Positions 43,395 to 52,190 of a stretch of 64,000 nt of DNA are shown here, in pieces. Position numbers and translations under genes: made by a program. Numbering within the stretch: position 1 is the first letter of the stretch; every line of letters begins with the position of its first letter. Below the pieces are notes generated by a model, which saw only the letters and a program-made list of their open reading frames with translations, was not told where the DNA came from and made no database searches. Origin of the DNA: Mesorhizobium huakuii (GTDB taxonomy: Bacteria; Pseudomonadota; Alphaproteobacteria; Rhizobiales; Rhizobiaceae); the NCBI RefSeq assembly GCF_014189455.1, contig NZ_CP050296.1:1860001-1924000 (forward strand), written 5' to 3'.

Positions 43395-44294
43395 ATGACC
43401 GACATCGCCACCTACAACTTCGCCTATCTCGACGAGCAGACCAAAAGGATGATCCGCCGCGCGATCCTCAAGGGCATCGCCATCCCCGGCTATCAGGTGC
43501 CCTTCGCCTCGCGCGAAATGCCGATGCCCTATGGCTGGGGCACCGGCGGCGTCCAGGTCACCGCCTCGATCATCGGCCCAGACGATGTGCTGAAGGTCAT
43601 CGACCAGGGCGCCGACGACACCACAAACGCGGTCTCCATCCGTGCCTTCTTCAAGAAGGTCGCCAATGTCGCTGTCACCACCGACACCGCCAGCGCCACC
43701 ATCATCCAAACCCGCCACCGCATCCCCGAACACCCGCTCACCGCGGGCCAGGTGCTGGTCTACCAGGTGCCGATCCCCGAGCCGCTGCGCTTCCTCGAGC
43801 CGCGCGAGACCGAAACGCGCAAGATGCATGCGCTGGAGGAATACGGCCTCATGCATGTGAAGCTCTACGAGGACATCGCCAAGCACGGCCGCATCGCCAC
43901 CACCTATGCCTATCCGGTGAAGGTCGAGGGCCGCTATGTGATGGATCCCTCGCCGACACCGAAATTCGACAATCCCAAGATGCACCGGTCACCGGCCTTG
44001 CAGCTGTTCGGCGCCGGCCGCGAGAAGCGCATCTACGCGGTGCCGCCCTTCACCGAAGTCGTCAGCCTCGACTTCGAGGATCATCCGTTCGAGGTGCAGA
44101 CCTTCGATCAACCCTGCGCGCTGTGCGCGGCCGAGAACGTCTATCTCGACGAGGTCATCCTCGACGACCATGGCGGCCACATGTTCGTCTGCTCCGACAC
44201 CGACCATTGCGAAAAGCGGCGGGCCGACGGCCATCGCGGTCATCTTGCCCCGGAAACCCATTCTGTCTCGGAAAAAATGGAGCCGGCACAATGA
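43395..44294 (+). CDS. phnJ: C-P lyase radical SAM subunit PhnJ
   Basis: Cleaves the carbon-phosphorus bond of ribosyl-phosphonate using S-adenosylmethionine and a 4Fe-4S cluster. 299 residues from the ATG at 43395. Cluster ligands are C241, C244 and C266; C272 is the thiyl residue and G32 (IPGYQVPF) the glycyl radical site. These numbers match E. coli PhnJ exactly, which supports this start over the GTG at 43386. It ends in an ATGA overlap with phnK. Confidence 0.97.
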   Translation: MTDIATYNFAYLDEQTKRMIRRAILKGIAIPGYQVPFASREMPMPYGWGTGGVQVTASIIGPDDVLKVIDQGADDTTNAVSIRAFFKKVANVAVTTDTASATIIQTRHRIPEHPLTAGQVLVYQVPIPEPLRFLEPRETETRKMHALEEYGLMHVKLYEDIAKHGRIATTYAYPVKVEGRYVMDPSPTPKFDNPKMHRSPALQLFGAGREKRIYAVPPFTEVVSLDFEDHPFEVQTFDQPCALCAAENVYLDEVILDDHGGHMFVCSDTDHCEKRRADGHRGHLAPETHSVSEKMEPAQ

Positions 44295-45067
44295 CCGACG
44301 AACCGCTGCTGCGCGTCTCGGCGCTCTCCAAATTCTACGGCTCGCGCGTCGGCTGCGACAACGTCTCCTTCGACCTGTGGCCGGGCGAAGTCCTGGCCGT
44401 CGTCGGCGAATCCGGCTCTGGCAAGACGACGCTGCTGAACTGCCTGTCGACGCGACTGCTGCCTTCGTCGGGCACCGCCAGCTACCGCATGCGCGACGGC
44501 CAGTTCCGCGAGCTCTACCGCATGAGCGAGGCCGAGCGCCGCTTCCTGATGCGCACCGACTGGGGCTTTGTCCATCAGAACCCAGCCGACGGCCTGCGCA
44601 TGACCGTGTCGGCCGGCGCCAATGTCGGCGAACGGCTGATGGCGGTAGGCGACCGCCACTACGGCAAGATCCGCGCCACGGCGGTCGACTGGCTGTCGCG
44701 CGTCGAGATCGAGCAAGACCGCATCGACGACGAGCCGCGCGCCTTTTCCGGCGGCATGCGCCAGCGCCTGCAGATCGCCCGCAACCTCGTCACCGGCCCA
44801 CGGCTGGTGTTCATGGATGAGCCGACCGGCGGCCTCGACGTCTCGGTGCAGGCGCGCCTGCTCGACCTTTTGCGCGGACTGGTCACCGACCTCGGTCTGG
44901 CGGCAATCGTCGTCACCCACGACCTCGCCGTCGCACGGCTTCTGTCGCAGCGCATGATGGTGATGAAAGACGGCCGAGTCGTCGAAAGCGGCCTCACCGA
45001 CCGCGTGCTCGACGACCCGCGCGCGCCCTACACGCAGCTTCTCGTTTCCTCGATCCTCCAGGTGTAA
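44291..45067 (+). CDS. phnK: C-P lyase ATP-binding subunit PhnK
   Basis: ABC-type ATPase of 258 residues that docks on the C-P lyase core, not a transporter. Walker A GESGSGKTTLLN, signature FSGGMRQRLQIARNL, Walker B LVFMDEPTGGLDVS, and VTHDL switch. It starts inside the phnJ stop. A longer upstream frame to 44123 is an overlap artefact over phnJ. Confidence 0.95.
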   Translation: MTDEPLLRVSALSKFYGSRVGCDNVSFDLWPGEVLAVVGESGSGKTTLLNCLSTRLLPSSGTASYRMRDGQFRELYRMSEAERRFLMRTDWGFVHQNPADGLRMTVSAGANVGERLMAVGDRHYGKIRATAVDWLSRVEIEQDRIDDEPRAFSGGMRQRLQIARNLVTGPRLVFMDEPTGGLDVSVQARLLDLLRGLVTDLGLAAIVVTHDLAVARLLSQRMMVMKDGRVVESGLTDRVLDDPRAPYTQLLVSSILQV

Positions 45068-45069
45068 CC

Positions 45070-45777
45070 ATGCCGACGCCACTCGTTGTTTCCGACGTCG
45101 CCAAGAGCTTCACCATGCATCTGCGCGATGGCATCAAACTGCCTGTCGTCGCCGGTGTCTCGTTCTCGATCAAGGCAGGCGAATGCACTGTGCTCGGCGG
45201 CCCGTCCGGCGCCGGCAAGAGCTCGATCCTGAAAATGCTCTACGGCAACTATGCCGTCGACGAGGGCCAGATCATCGTCAGGCACGAGGATGGGCTGATC
45301 GATCTCGCCCATGCCAGTCCGCGCACAGTGCTTGCCGTACGCCGGCAAACGATCGGCTATGTCAGCCAGTTCCTGCGCACCGTGCCGCGCGTCTCGGCGC
45401 TGGATGTCGTCGCCGAGCCGCTGGTCGAGCGCGGCGAGGAGCGCGAGACAGCCAGAGGCAAGGCGCGCGCCCTGCTGGCGCAGCTCCATTTGCCGGAAAA
45501 GCTCTGGGCACTGCCGCCGGCGACCTTCTCCGGCGGCGAACAGCAGCGCGTCAACATCGCACGCGGCTTCATCACCGAGCACCCGATCCTGCTGCTCGAC
45601 GAACCGACCGCCTCGCTCGATGCCACCAACCGCGACGTTGTGATCGCACTCATCGCCGCCAAGAAGGCGGCAGGCGTCGCTCTGCTTGGCATCTTCCACG
45701 ACCATGATGTGCGCGAGGCGGTGGCCGACCGCATCATCGACGTCACCGCTTTTGCTCCGGGAAAACTCGCCGCATGA
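45070..45777 (+). CDS. phnL: C-P lyase ATP-binding subunit PhnL
   Basis: Second ABC-type ATPase of the complex, 235 residues, needed for the ribosyl-phosphonate step. Walker A GGPSGAGKSSILKM, signature FSGGEQQRVNIARGF, Walker B LLLDEPTASLDA, then FHDHDV. It starts two bases after phnK and overlaps the acyltransferase start (ATGA). Confidence 0.95.
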   Translation: MPTPLVVSDVAKSFTMHLRDGIKLPVVAGVSFSIKAGECTVLGGPSGAGKSSILKMLYGNYAVDEGQIIVRHEDGLIDLAHASPRTVLAVRRQTIGYVSQFLRTVPRVSALDVVAEPLVERGEERETARGKARALLAQLHLPEKLWALPPATFSGGEQQRVNIARGFITEHPILLLDEPTASLDATNRDVVIALIAAKKAAGVALLGIFHDHDVREAVADRIIDVTAFAPGKLAA

Positions 45778-46388
45778 CCATGAAATTGTCGGAGACGCCG
45801 CTGGTTCACCCAACGGCGGAGGTGCACAATTCGACGCTCGGCCGCTGGACCGAAATCGCCGAGCGCAGCCGGGTCTCGGAAAGCGAACTCGGCGACTATT
45901 CCTACATGATGCAGGACTGCGCCGTCTGGTGCGCGACGATCGGCAAGTTTGCCAACATTGCCGCCGCGGTGCGCCTCAATGCCACCAACCACCCGACCTG
46001 GCGGCCGACGCTGCACCACTTCACCTACCGCGCCTCGGACTATTGGGACGACGCCGAACACGAGAGCGAGTTCTTCGCCCAGCGCCGCGCCAAGCGCGTC
46101 ACCATCGGCCACGACACCTGGCTCGGCCACGGCTCGACCGTCCTGCCCGGCGTCACTGTCGGCGATGGTGCCGCGGTCGGTGCCGGCGCGGTGGTCTCGA
46201 AGGATGTCGCGCCCTACACCATCGTCGCCGGCGTACCGGCCAAACTGATCCGCGAACGCTTCGACCGCCGCACCGCCGAACGCTACCAGGCGCTTGCCTG
46301 GTGGGACTGGGACCATGCCAGGCTGCGTGCTTGCCTAGAGGACTTCCGTGAGCTGTCCGCCGAGGCGTTTCTGGAGAAGCATGGTTGA
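45774..46388 (+). CDS. Phosphonate-locus hexapeptide-repeat acyltransferase
   Basis: A left-handed beta-helix acyltransferase of 204 residues, of the type regularly found in phn operons. Hexapeptide repeats run through HDTWLGHGSTVLPGVTVGDGAAVGAGAVVSKDVAPYTIVAGVPAKLI. The active-site His is probably in NATNHPTW. Its role may be to acylate an aminophosphonate, as PhnO does with a different fold, but this is not shown. It is the last gene before an AT-richer stretch. Confidence 0.9.
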   Translation: MTMKLSETPLVHPTAEVHNSTLGRWTEIAERSRVSESELGDYSYMMQDCAVWCATIGKFANIAAAVRLNATNHPTWRPTLHHFTYRASDYWDDAEHESEFFAQRRAKRVTIGHDTWLGHGSTVLPGVTVGDGAAVGAGAVVSKDVAPYTIVAGVPAKLIRERFDRRTAERYQALAWWDWDHARLRACLEDFRELSAEAFLEKHG

Positions 46389-46445
46389 CGCGAATGGTGT
46401 TTTCATCGGACTAATAGTCACCCAACCCAGTGCCATGGAGCATAT

Positions 46446-46658
46446 GTGACCTTTATTGTCGTAATACCTCTTTTCATTGGACTTGGGTTGGTCGCGTTGG
46501 GAATTCTGGTGATTAAGCTTGCAGCTAAGCGTTGGAGGCAATCCGATGTTGGCTCTTCAGTAACGCTGATGATACTAGGTTGTATTTTGTTGACGGCGGC
46601 AATAGCCCCGCTCTATATGCTGTGGGTCCTTGCGCAACTTACAGGTAAGCCAGGCTGA
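46446..46658 (+). CDS. Small two-helix membrane protein in an AT-rich insert
   Basis: Not recognised. A protein of 70 residues with two predicted membrane helices (about 3-26 and 40-63) and a basic turn AAKRWRQSD. The GTG follows GGAG at 6 nt. Codon use (ATA, CTT, TTG, GTA) is unlike the GC-rich neighbours. The surrounding 46389-46870 contains no other convincing gene and is lower in GC, so this part may be a later insert between the phn transport and lyase genes. Confidence 0.5.
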   Translation: MTFIVVIPLFIGLGLVALGILVIKLAAKRWRQSDVGSSVTLMILGCILLTAAIAPLYMLWVLAQLTGKPG

Positions 46659-46870
46659 CAAGCTAAGGCTAGGAAAGCACGACAATTTGGAGGAGCGAGG
46701 TAGACCAGCGTCTTCGCATTGCAATAGATGGGCACGATACCTTTTACTGACGAGTGTCGCTTGTGTTGGCATGTCTTGCTCGCGGCTCGATATATGGTTT
46801 TGAACATTCGACAATTTCACATCCTTGACACATGACTCGGACAGGACGCCATCTCCCCAAGGAGATCGCC

Positions 46871-47581
46871 ATGCTCGACACTGTCACACCCTCACTCGCC
46901 GGGTTCTTTGCCGGCTCCAATCCGATGCCGCCGACGCATCTCGGCACGCGCTACGACACCTCAGGCAATTTTCTGACCGAGCCCGGCAACACCGTCGTCA
47001 GCCATCTCGTCAGCGGTTCGCCGTCCGAGGCTGTGGTGCTTGCGGCGCGCGACAAGATGCTGGCGATGCCCGACGCCGACCGGCTCGCCTTCACGCCCGT
47101 TTCCAGCCTGCACATGACGCTGTTCCAGGGCATCATCGAATATCGCCGCCGCTTGCCCTACTGGCCGCAGGACGTGCCGCTCGACACCAGCATCGATGCG
47201 ATGACCCGGCTCTATCTGGAACGGCTGAAAGGTTTCGAGGGCCTTGGCCCGTTCAACATCAAGGTGGTCGAAATCGTGCCGACCGGCCTTGCCGTGGCCG
47301 GCGCGACCGACGAGGACGTGCGCATCATGCGTCAATGGCGCGATGCGCTGGCGGTGCCGTTCGGCTACCGGCACCCCGATCACGACGCTTATGTCTTCCA
47401 CATCACCTTCGCCTATCAGATCCAGCGTCTGGCAGACGACAGGGCAGCGGCATGGCAGGCGCTGTTCGACGATAGCCTCGCCCTTTTCGCAAGGCAGGCG
47501 CCGGTGATCGAGATCAAGGCGCCCGCCTTCTGCGCCTTCCGCGACATGAAGCATTTCGAGGAATTGCTGGTGCTCGGCTGA
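46871..47581 (+). CDS. 2H phosphoesterase-like protein (DUF1868)
   Basis: A protein of 236 residues with the two HxT motifs of the 2H phosphoesterase superfamily: H81-M-T83 and H177-I-T179. These enzymes open cyclic phosphodiesters. In the phn locus this fits the step done elsewhere by PhnP, opening 5-phosphoribosyl 1,2-cyclic phosphate, and no phnP is seen here. The ATG at 46871 follows AAGGAG at 6 nt; an ATG at 46832 has no such site. Function is inferred from motif and neighbours. Confidence 0.83.
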   Translation: MLDTVTPSLAGFFAGSNPMPPTHLGTRYDTSGNFLTEPGNTVVSHLVSGSPSEAVVLAARDKMLAMPDADRLAFTPVSSLHMTLFQGIIEYRRRLPYWPQDVPLDTSIDAMTRLYLERLKGFEGLGPFNIKVVEIVPTGLAVAGATDEDVRIMRQWRDALAVPFGYRHPDHDAYVFHITFAYQIQRLADDRAAAWQALFDDSLALFARQAPVIEIKAPAFCAFRDMKHFEELLVLG

Positions 47582-47713
47582 ATGCCTGCAAAGCGTGCCG
47601 GCTGTCGCGCCTGTGGAGCGTAACAAAACTGACATGGTGGCGACACGGCAGGTTCATGTGGCTGCGCTAGGCGAATGCCTGACGATCAATAAGGTCCGGA
47701 CTGGAACCTGCTC

Positions 47714-48571
47714 ATGTCAGCAAGCTCTGCCACGCTCGAAATCCGCGGTGTCAGCCGACGATTTGGCAAGAACACCGCCGTCAGCGACGTCAACATCTCG
47801 ATCCCGCAGGGTCAGATGGTCGGCGTCATCGGCCGTTCGGGCGCCGGCAAATCGACCCTTCTTCGCATGATCAACCGTCTTGTCGACCCCAGCCAGGGGT
47901 CGATTTTTTTTGACGGCGCCGAGGTCTCCCAGCTGCGTGGCTCACCGCTGCGGCGATGGCAGCGCGACTGCGCCATGATCTTCCAGCAGTTCAACCTGGT
48001 GCCGCGCCTCGACGTGCTGACCAATGTGCTGCTTGGCAAACTGAACCACCGTTCGACCCTGTCCAACCTGCTCGGCATGTTCTCGCGCGCCGAATGCGCC
48101 GAGGCCGTCGCCGCGCTCGAGCGGCTCGACATCGCCCGCACCGCACTTCAGCCCGCCGGCACCTTGTCCGGCGGACAGCAGCAACGCGTCGCCATCGCCC
48201 GTGCCCTGATGCAGCAGCCCAAGGTGATCCTCGCCGACGAGCCGATCGCCTCGCTCGACCCGCTCAACGCCAAGGTGGTGATGGATTCGCTGCAGGACAT
48301 CAATCTGCGCGAAGGCATCACCGTCGTCACCAATCTGCATACGCTGGATACCGCCCGCGCCTATTGCAACCGCATTATCGGCATGGCCGCCGGCAAGGTC
48401 GTCTTCGATGGCCCGCCCGAAGAACTCAATCGCGAGGCCGTTCGCCTCGTCTACGGCGCCGACAGCAATGGCGCAGAGATATCGGAGACCATCACCTCCA
48501 CAAGCGTTGCCTTCAAGCAAAAGATCGCTGCATCCGCCGGACCGCTCGAACCTGCATTCCCAGGTTACTGA
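47714..48571 (+). CDS. phnC: Phosphonate ABC transporter ATP-binding protein
   Basis: ATPase of the phosphonate importer, 285 residues. Walker [18 protein letters not shown], signature [15 protein letters not shown], Walker [16 protein letters not shown], and [11 protein letters not shown], which is a usual PhnC end. It starts 132 bp after the 2H gene. I looked for a PHO box in that gap and found none convincing. Confidence 0.95.
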   Translation: MSASSATLEIRGVSRRFGKNTAVSDVNISIPQGQMVGVIGRSGAGKSTLLRMINRLVDPSQGSIFFDGAEVSQLRGSPLRRWQRDCAMIFQQFNLVPRLDVLTNVLLGKLNHRSTLSNLLGMFSRAECAEAVAALERLDIARTALQPAGTLSGGQQQRVAIARALMQQPKVILADEPIASLDPLNAKVVMDSLQDINLREGITVVTNLHTLDTARAYCNRIIGMAAGKVVFDGPPEELNREAVRLVYGADSNGAEISETITSTSVAFKQKIAASAGPLEPAFPGY

Positions 48572-48673
48572 GTTCAAGAAAGAGCGGCTCGGATCGTCCG
48601 CCCACGTCAAGGGCACTTGTCAAGATCAAGAACGCTGCCGGCGCGGGGCCGGAACTTACAGGAGAGACATCAA

Positions 48674-49582
48674 ATGTTCAGGAAGATGGTTTTCAGTGCC
48701 GTTTCGGTGCTCGCCATGGCGACCAGCATGGCCCACGCCGCCGATCTGAAGGAATTCCGCGTCGGCATCCTCGGCGGTGAAAACGAAACCGACCGGCTGC
48801 GCAACTACCAGTGCCTGGCCGACCATCTGAAGGCCGAATTCGGCTTCGAAAAGGTCTCGCTGTTCCCCGCCGCCGATTATGACGGCGTCATCCAGGGCCT
48901 GCTCGGCGGCACGCTCGACTTCGCCGAACTCGGCGCTTCGGGCTATGCCAGCGTCTATCTTAAGGATCCGAAGGCTGTCACCCCGATCCTCACCACCAAG
49001 CAGACCGATGGTTCCACCGGTTACTATTCGATCGGCCTGGCTCTGAAGACCTCGGGCATCACCGACATCAAGTCGGCCAAGGGCAAAAAGCTCGGCTATG
49101 CCGATCCGGATTCGACCTCCGGCTACCTGATCCCGCTGACGCAGATTCCGAAGACCACCGGCGCCTCGAACGAAGCCTTCTTCGCTTCGACGCAGTTCAA
49201 TGGCGGCCACGAGAACAACATCCTGGCCGTGCGCGACGGCAAGGTCGATGTCGCGGTGGATGATTCCTCCGGCATCGGCGACTTCAAGAACGGTTACACC
49301 TCCGGCACCTTCCACAAGGAAGTCGCCAAGGGCGCCGTCGACCCCAATGACTTCGTCGAAGTCTGGCGTTCGGGCCTGATCCCGAACGGCCCGCTGGTCG
49401 TGCGCACCGCGCTCGGCGACGACATGACCGCCAAGCTTGCCAACTTCTTCACGCAGCTGCCGCAGAAGGACAAGGCTTGCTTCGAAGGCGTCGAAGGCGG
49501 TGATTTCACCGGCTACGTCCCAGTGAAGCCCGACTTCTACAGCGTCATCGTCGAAGCCCGTAAGGCAGCCATCGGCGGCTAA
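48674..49582 (+). CDS. phnD: Phosphonate ABC transporter substrate-binding protein
   Basis: Periplasmic binding protein of 302 residues. Signal peptide ends MAHAAD. Ligand residues usual in PhnD are visible: FAELGASGYASVY, DPDSTSGYLIP and VAVDDSSG. The ATG at 48674 follows AGGAGAG; an upstream ATG at 48617 adds a poor leader. A terminator-like hairpin follows the gene. Confidence 0.96.
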   Translation: MFRKMVFSAVSVLAMATSMAHAADLKEFRVGILGGENETDRLRNYQCLADHLKAEFGFEKVSLFPAADYDGVIQGLLGGTLDFAELGASGYASVYLKDPKAVTPILTTKQTDGSTGYYSIGLALKTSGITDIKSAKGKKLGYADPDSTSGYLIPLTQIPKTTGASNEAFFASTQFNGGHENNILAVRDGKVDVAVDDSSGIGDFKNGYTSGTFHKEVAKGAVDPNDFVEVWRSGLIPNGPLVVRTALGDDMTAKLANFFTQLPQKDKACFEGVEGGDFTGYVPVKPDFYSVIVEARKAAIGG

Positions 49583-49594
49583 CGGCGAAATCGG

Positions 49595-49626
49595 AAAGGG
49601 CGGTGTCTGAAAACACCGCCCTTTTT
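49595..49626 (+). terminator. Attenuator-type terminator between phnD and phnE
   Basis: AAAGGGCGGTGT pairs with ACACCGCCCTTT over 12 bp with a 6-nt loop and ends in TTTTT. It lies 12 bp after phnD and 12 bp before the first phnE start, so partial termination would make more binding protein than permease. Confidence 0.82.
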
Positions 49627-49638
49627 GCATCTCCGATC

Positions 49639-50610
49639 ATGACCCTTTCCGTGACAGCCGCTCCTTTGACAGCCCCTTCTGGCGCCACCCACCAGATGGC
49701 CGATGCCTGGCGACGCCAGACGTCGCTGCGCCGGTTCTACACAGTGCTTGGCGTCGGCCTGCTGCTCGCCGCGATGTTCGCCAGCATGTGGTTCGCCGAC
49801 GAGGCCAATGCCGGCCATTTCTTCGACCGGCTGCCGCATATTCTGGATTTCTTGAGCTGGCTCATCCCCAAGGACTGGAACGATGTCTGGCGGGCACTGT
49901 TCGACGTTGCCTCGCCGCATGACACCGGCACGCAGGAATTCAACTTCCCGCTCGGCCGTATCTATGTCTGGGGCGGCTTCTACATCCCCGAATATTTCGA
50001 GCTGATGATCACCACGGTCAATGTCGCCTTGGTCTCGACCTTCATCGGCTTCATCTTCGCGGTGCCGTTCTCGTTCATCGCGGCGCGCAATCTGACGCCC
50101 CATCCGCTGCTGCGGCTGATCGTCAAGCGCTTCATGGAATTGCTGCGCGCCTTTCCGGAGATCGTCATTGCCGGCCTGTTCGCGGCCATCGTCTCGATCG
50201 GCCCGATCGCCGCCATCATCGCCATCGGCCTGCATTCGATCGGCGCGCTCGGCAAGCTGTTCTACGAGATCAACGAAAACATCGACATGCGTGCCGAGGA
50301 AGGTCTGCGCGCGGTCGGCGCCAACTGGTTCGAGCGGGTGCGCTTTGCCGGCCTGCCGCAGGTGCTGCCCAACTTCATGTCCTACACGTTGCTGCGCGTC
50401 GAGATCAATGTCCGCATCTCGACCATCATCGGCGCCGTCGGCGGCGGCGGCATTGGCGAGGAATTGAAGCTCTCCATCTCGCGCGGCTTCGGCGCCAAGA
50501 CGCTGGCACTGGTGCTGCTCCTGTTCACGACCATCTTCATCATCGACCAGTTTTCCGCCTGGCTGCGCCGCAAGCTGGTCGGCGAGCAAGCCTTTATGAT
50601 GGGGGCTTAA
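49639..50610 (+). CDS. phnE: Phosphonate ABC transporter permease 1
   Basis: Inner-membrane permease, 323 residues. The first helix is YTVLGVGLLLAAMFASMWF, and the ATPase-contact loop is EEGLRAVGANWFERVRFAGLPQ. The run GAVGGGGIGEELKLSISRGF is typical of PhnE. I chose the ATG at 49639, since an upstream ATG at 49603 lies inside the terminator hairpin. The next permease starts 3 bp after its stop. Confidence 0.93.
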   Translation: MTLSVTAAPLTAPSGATHQMADAWRRQTSLRRFYTVLGVGLLLAAMFASMWFADEANAGHFFDRLPHILDFLSWLIPKDWNDVWRALFDVASPHDTGTQEFNFPLGRIYVWGGFYIPEYFELMITTVNVALVSTFIGFIFAVPFSFIAARNLTPHPLLRLIVKRFMELLRAFPEIVIAGLFAAIVSIGPIAAIIAIGLHSIGALGKLFYEINENIDMRAEEGLRAVGANWFERVRFAGLPQVLPNFMSYTLLRVEINVRISTIIGAVGGGGIGEELKLSISRGFGAKTLALVLLLFTTIFIIDQFSAWLRRKLVGEQAFMMGA

Positions 50611-50613
50611 ACC

Positions 50614-51981
50614 ATGGCGACGATGACCGCCGAGGAGATGCTGTCGATCGAGGAGCGCTATCCCCAGGTGTTCCGGCGGCCGCTGTACAAACGCTTTGCG
50701 CCGCTCTTCCTGTTCGTCGGCATCCTGACTTACCTCATCTATGTCCTGTGGTTCTTCAGCCTGCCGCAAGTTCTGCGGGAATCACACTGGGAGCGTCTGC
50801 CGCTGTTCCTGACACAGTGGATCAGCTACGATTTGCAGCCCGAGTTCCGCCTCGACCAGCCTGAGATCACGCCAAAATACCCGCGCTTTTCCGCGCTTGG
50901 CGAAAACCCGAACCCCGACTGGGTGATCAAGAATCCGGACGGCACCTTCACCGTGCTGATCGATGGTCCAGCGAAATCCGTCACCTTCGACAAGGCGCAG
51001 GCGACGATCGTGGCCAATGGCGAGACGGTGCCGGTTGCGCTGACCAGCGGCAAGCCGGTGGCCACAGGGCCGGTACCGGACTGGATCACCGCGCATGATG
51101 ACGAGGTGGTCGCCAAGATGGGCTTCGTCGGCGAGGTGCGCGTCACCGTCGACCGCGTCAAGGTGCGCAAGCGCTTCCTCGGCTGGGCGAATTTCGTCTT
51201 CGACACACGCTCGCCCTTCTTCGGCAAATCAGCGGGAGAAGTGGTCTCGCTGATCGTGTCCGGTCCCGAGCTGAAGCCGGGCACCTCGAACCTCGCACTG
51301 GCCGGCGAAAACATCTGGAACAACGCCCAGTGGCAGCACGGCGACGTCTGGACGAAGCTTTTGCAGACCATCGTCATGGCGTTTCTGGGCACGCTGCTCG
51401 GCGGCATCGTCGCCTTCCCGCTTGCCTTCTTCGCCGCCCGCAACATCACGCCGAGCGGCGTGCTCAGCCAGGTGCTGAAGCGCTTCTTCGACTTCATGCG
51501 CTCGGTGGATATGCTGATCTGGGCGCTGTTCTTCACCCGCGCCTTCGGCCCCGGTCCGCTGGCCGGCAGTGCCGCGATCTTCTTCACCGAGATCGGCACG
51601 CTCGGCAAAACCTATTCCGAGGCGCTGGAAAACATCGACGACAAGCCGCGCGAAGGTGTGCTGTCGACCGGCGCCAACGGCCTCCTGGTGCAGCGCTACG
51701 GCGTGATGCCGGAAGTCATCCCGGTCTTCATCAGCCAGACGCTCTACCAGTGGGAATCCAACACCCGCGGCGCCACCATCATCGGCGCTGTCGGCGCCGG
51801 CGGCATCGGCCTGAAACTGTGGGAAGCGATGCGCACCAACTCCAACTGGGCCAACGTCTTCTACATGGTGCTGCTGATCCTGCTGGTCGTCTTCATCTTC
51901 GACAACATCTCCAATTTCCTGCGCCGCCGGCTGAGCCGGACGATCCACGACTACAACAGGATCCAGGCCGAGCAGGGTTAA
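50614..51981 (+). CDS. phnE: Phosphonate ABC transporter permease 2
   Basis: Second permease of the pair, 455 residues, longer than the first because of a periplasmic insert between the first helix (about 27-50) and the rest (about 60-245), rich in beta-type segments. The contact loop is PREGVLSTGANGLLVQRYGVMP and GAVGAGGIGLKLWEAM follows. Paired long/short PhnE genes are known in rhizobia. No phnM or phnN follows; instead repeat DNA and an insertion sequence begin within 60 bp. Confidence 0.92.
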   Translation: MATMTAEEMLSIEERYPQVFRRPLYKRFAPLFLFVGILTYLIYVLWFFSLPQVLRESHWERLPLFLTQWISYDLQPEFRLDQPEITPKYPRFSALGENPNPDWVIKNPDGTFTVLIDGPAKSVTFDKAQATIVANGETVPVALTSGKPVATGPVPDWITAHDDEVVAKMGFVGEVRVTVDRVKVRKRFLGWANFVFDTRSPFFGKSAGEVVSLIVSGPELKPGTSNLALAGENIWNNAQWQHGDVWTKLLQTIVMAFLGTLLGGIVAFPLAFFAARNITPSGVLSQVLKRFFDFMRSVDMLIWALFFTRAFGPGPLAGSAAIFFTEIGTLGKTYSEALENIDDKPREGVLSTGANGLLVQRYGVMPEVIPVFISQTLYQWESNTRGATIIGAVGAGGIGLKLWEAMRTNSNWANVFYMVLLILLVVFIFDNISNFLRRRLSRTIHDYNRIQAEQG

Positions 51982-52190
51982 CCTTGTGACGCGTAAGCGC
52001 GGGCATGGTTTAGACTAGTGCCGCGCCAAGGGTCGACCCCCACTCCGTCGAGCTGCGCTCGACACCTCTCCCCGATCGACGGGGGTAGAGGAAAAGCGCC
52101 AGGCTGTCCGAGCCGACGCCTGTCCCCCTAGGCCGAGGCTTTCTTCCTCTCCTCAGCCACCAGGCTCCCCTTTCCTCTCCCCCGTCGATC

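Noticed and set aside
47582..47713. Possible PHO box before phnC
   Set aside because: TGTCA and TGTTA are 9 bp apart on the minus strand, not the 11-bp repeat expected for PhoB.
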